Positions 63,068 to 64,000 of a DNA stretch of 64,000 bases are shown here, in pieces; the first letter of the stretch is position 1, and the number at the start of each line of letters is the position of its first letter. Both the position numbers and the translations under genes were made by a program. The DNA comes from CAZAMB01 sp964501365 (lineage in GTDB: Bacteria; Planctomycetota; Phycisphaerae; UBA1845). The notes beneath the pieces are model-generated. The model searched no databases. It was not told the origin of the DNA and saw nothing but the letters and a program-made list of their open reading frames with translations. Location of the stretch: NCBI GenBank assembly GCA_964501365.1, contig CAZCST010000012.1:1-64000 (forward strand), given 5' to 3'.

Positions 63068-64000
63068 ATGAAGTTCGCGCAAAACTCTTTTTTTGTCTGC
63101 ATCATGGCCTTGGTAGGCGCGGTTCCAAATATCGGGTACGCCGCCCCCTTCAATGAAAGCCTCGTCGTACTTCGGCTCGGCGGCGGCGCCGCTCCGATCA
63201 ATACAACCGCGCAGCCTGTCTTTCTCGATGAATACAACATGACGACCGGAGCTCTCATCGCTTCGCATCCAATCCCATCCACAGGAACGTCCGCCCTCAC
63301 TCTCGGCGGACGCGGCGAGCATGACGGGCACCTCAATCTTTCGTCGAACGGACAGTACCTCGTGTTCGGCGGATACCGGGCCAGCGCTGGAACTCCGGAT
63401 CCGGTTCCGTTTTCCCCGGCCGAGGTCAATCGTGTCATCGGTCGTGTTGATTCGAACTGGAACGTGGACACCTCCACCGCCCTCACGGACGCATACGATC
63501 ATACGTATTTGACGGGCGTGGTCTCGGATAATGGGCAGCGCTTCTGGACGGTTGGCGATGGGAAATATCTCGATCTGGTCAATGGCCCGGCCAATCACGA
63601 TTTCAAGGTGCCCACGACAACAGGCGGGCTTCGCTACGTCGCCAGTGTTGGCGCGACCACGACGACCAACGTCAGTCAGACGCAAACCAATCCTGCCAAC
63701 CTCGACACCGGGATCTGGCCCGACAGCATCCGCAGCGCGCGGATCGTCAACAATCAGTTGTACATCGACACACCCGCTCCGGAAGCCTTCGGCTATCGCG
63801 GCGCCTATGCTACGACCAATCCGCTTCCCACCAGCGGCGCCCAGGTGATGGTTCCGGTGATTACCAACGCCCCGCCCAGTACCGACACGAGCGGAAAGTT
63901 CGTACCCAAGAGCGACGTGATTTTGCTGGACCTCAGTGACGACGTGGCCGGGATCGACACGGCCTACAGCACGGGCGGCAAGGCGGATTATCAAAAATGG
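63068..64000 (+). CDS. Secreted protein of unknown function, N-terminal part
   Basis: The frame is open from ATG 63068 (GGAGGAGG seven bases upstream) to the window edge; 311 residues are visible. The signal peptide is MKFAQNSFFVCIMALVGAVP, cleaved near YAA-P. Residues 30-311 are beta-rich with Gly/Thr/Asn loops (RGEHDGHLNLSSNGQYLVF, VSDNGQRFWTVGDGKYLDLV), suggesting propeller-like blades with SNGQ and DNGQ turns. No motif identifies it. It is the second example of a pseudopilin followed directly by a large secreted protein. Confidence 0.82.
   Translation, partial: MKFAQNSFFVCIMALVGAVPNIGYAAPFNESLVVLRLGGGAAPINTTAQPVFLDEYNMTTGALIASHPIPSTGTSALTLGGRGEHDGHLNLSSNGQYLVFGGYRASAGTPDPVPFSPAEVNRVIGRVDSNWNVDTSTALTDAYDHTYLTGVVSDNGQRFWTVGDGKYLDLVNGPANHDFKVPTTTGGLRYVASVGATTTTNVSQTQTNPANLDTGIWPDSIRSARIVNNQLYIDTPAPEAFGYRGAYATTNPLPTSGAQVMVPVITNAPPSTDTSGKFVPKSDVILLDLSDDVAGIDTAYSTGGKADYQKW

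Noticed and set aside
62990..63994. 334-residue minus-strand frame at the right edge
   Set aside because: The plus strand there has a strong ribosome-binding site, a signal peptide and an open frame to the edge; the minus frame has neither signal nor domain.

Overview
The window looks like a 64-kb chromosomal stretch of a GC-rich planctomycete-type bacterium (Planctomycetota, possibly a Phycisphaerae-like or uncultured lineage). This is inferred from gene style, not from an rRNA. The supporting traits are pseudopilin-type proteins with C-terminal H-X9-D(G)-like motifs, secreted proteins with dockerin-like EF-hand repeats and Cys-rich modules, an ECF-type sigma factor, a BlaI/BlaR1 pair with a greatly enlarged sensor, the futalosine menaquinone genes mqnA/mqnC, and many short palindromic repeats, some of them inside coding sequence.

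Layout. 1-5.9 kb: the start of a secreted protein, an HD-type protein, the translationally coupled mqnA-mqnC pair, a small lipoprotein and cardiolipin synthase. 5.96-12.3 kb: tRNA-Arg(CCT), two small planctomycete-type proteins, tatD, a PfkB kinase, thpR, recA and nadB. 12.4-18.3 kb: a large secreted protein, an SPFH (band 7) membrane protein paired with a ribbon-helix-helix protein, and an rRNA-modification fusion of a degenerate RluA-like domain with an RlmK-like methyltransferase. 18.4-21.8 kb: a membrane protein coupled to an ABC ATPase, with no permease in sight. 21.8-35.9 kb: an extracytoplasmic block with a dockerin protein, a trypsin-like protease, a tail-fibre-like protein, an ECF sigma factor, a protein with three thioredoxin domains, PgpA, a pseudopilin and a 1442-residue secreted protein. 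36-39.8 kb: rsfS and a MacAB-type efflux operon. 39.8-45.9 kb: a segment bounded by two copies of a TAGGG-rich repeat, holding a PD-(D/E)XK-like protein, an FG-GAP lipoprotein and a CDF metal transporter, followed by an orphan gene. 46.3-59.5 kb: rlmN and a six-gene envelope locus. 59.5-64 kb: an acyl-CoA-ligase-like enzyme, cinA, a second pseudopilin and the start of another secreted protein.

The most interesting system is the 47.5-59.5 kb locus on the minus strand: BlaI-type repressor, giant BlaR1-type (M56) sensor, 1049-residue TPR protein, ExbB/TolQ, ExbD/TolR, and an 1139-residue protein. That last protein combines a TolB-like beta-propeller, a TonB/TolA-like membrane anchor carrying an S-x3-H motif, a long Ser/Pro-rich spacer and C-terminal beta domains. 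The parts list resembles a rebuilt Tol-Pal/TonB machine, with TolB-like and TolA-like functions on one chain, placed next to a proteolytic sensor-repressor switch. Two candidate BlaI operators lie just upstream of the repressor gene. A second theme is the spread of palindromic repeat families, two of which are translated in frame inside genes (the BlaR1-like sensor and CinA).
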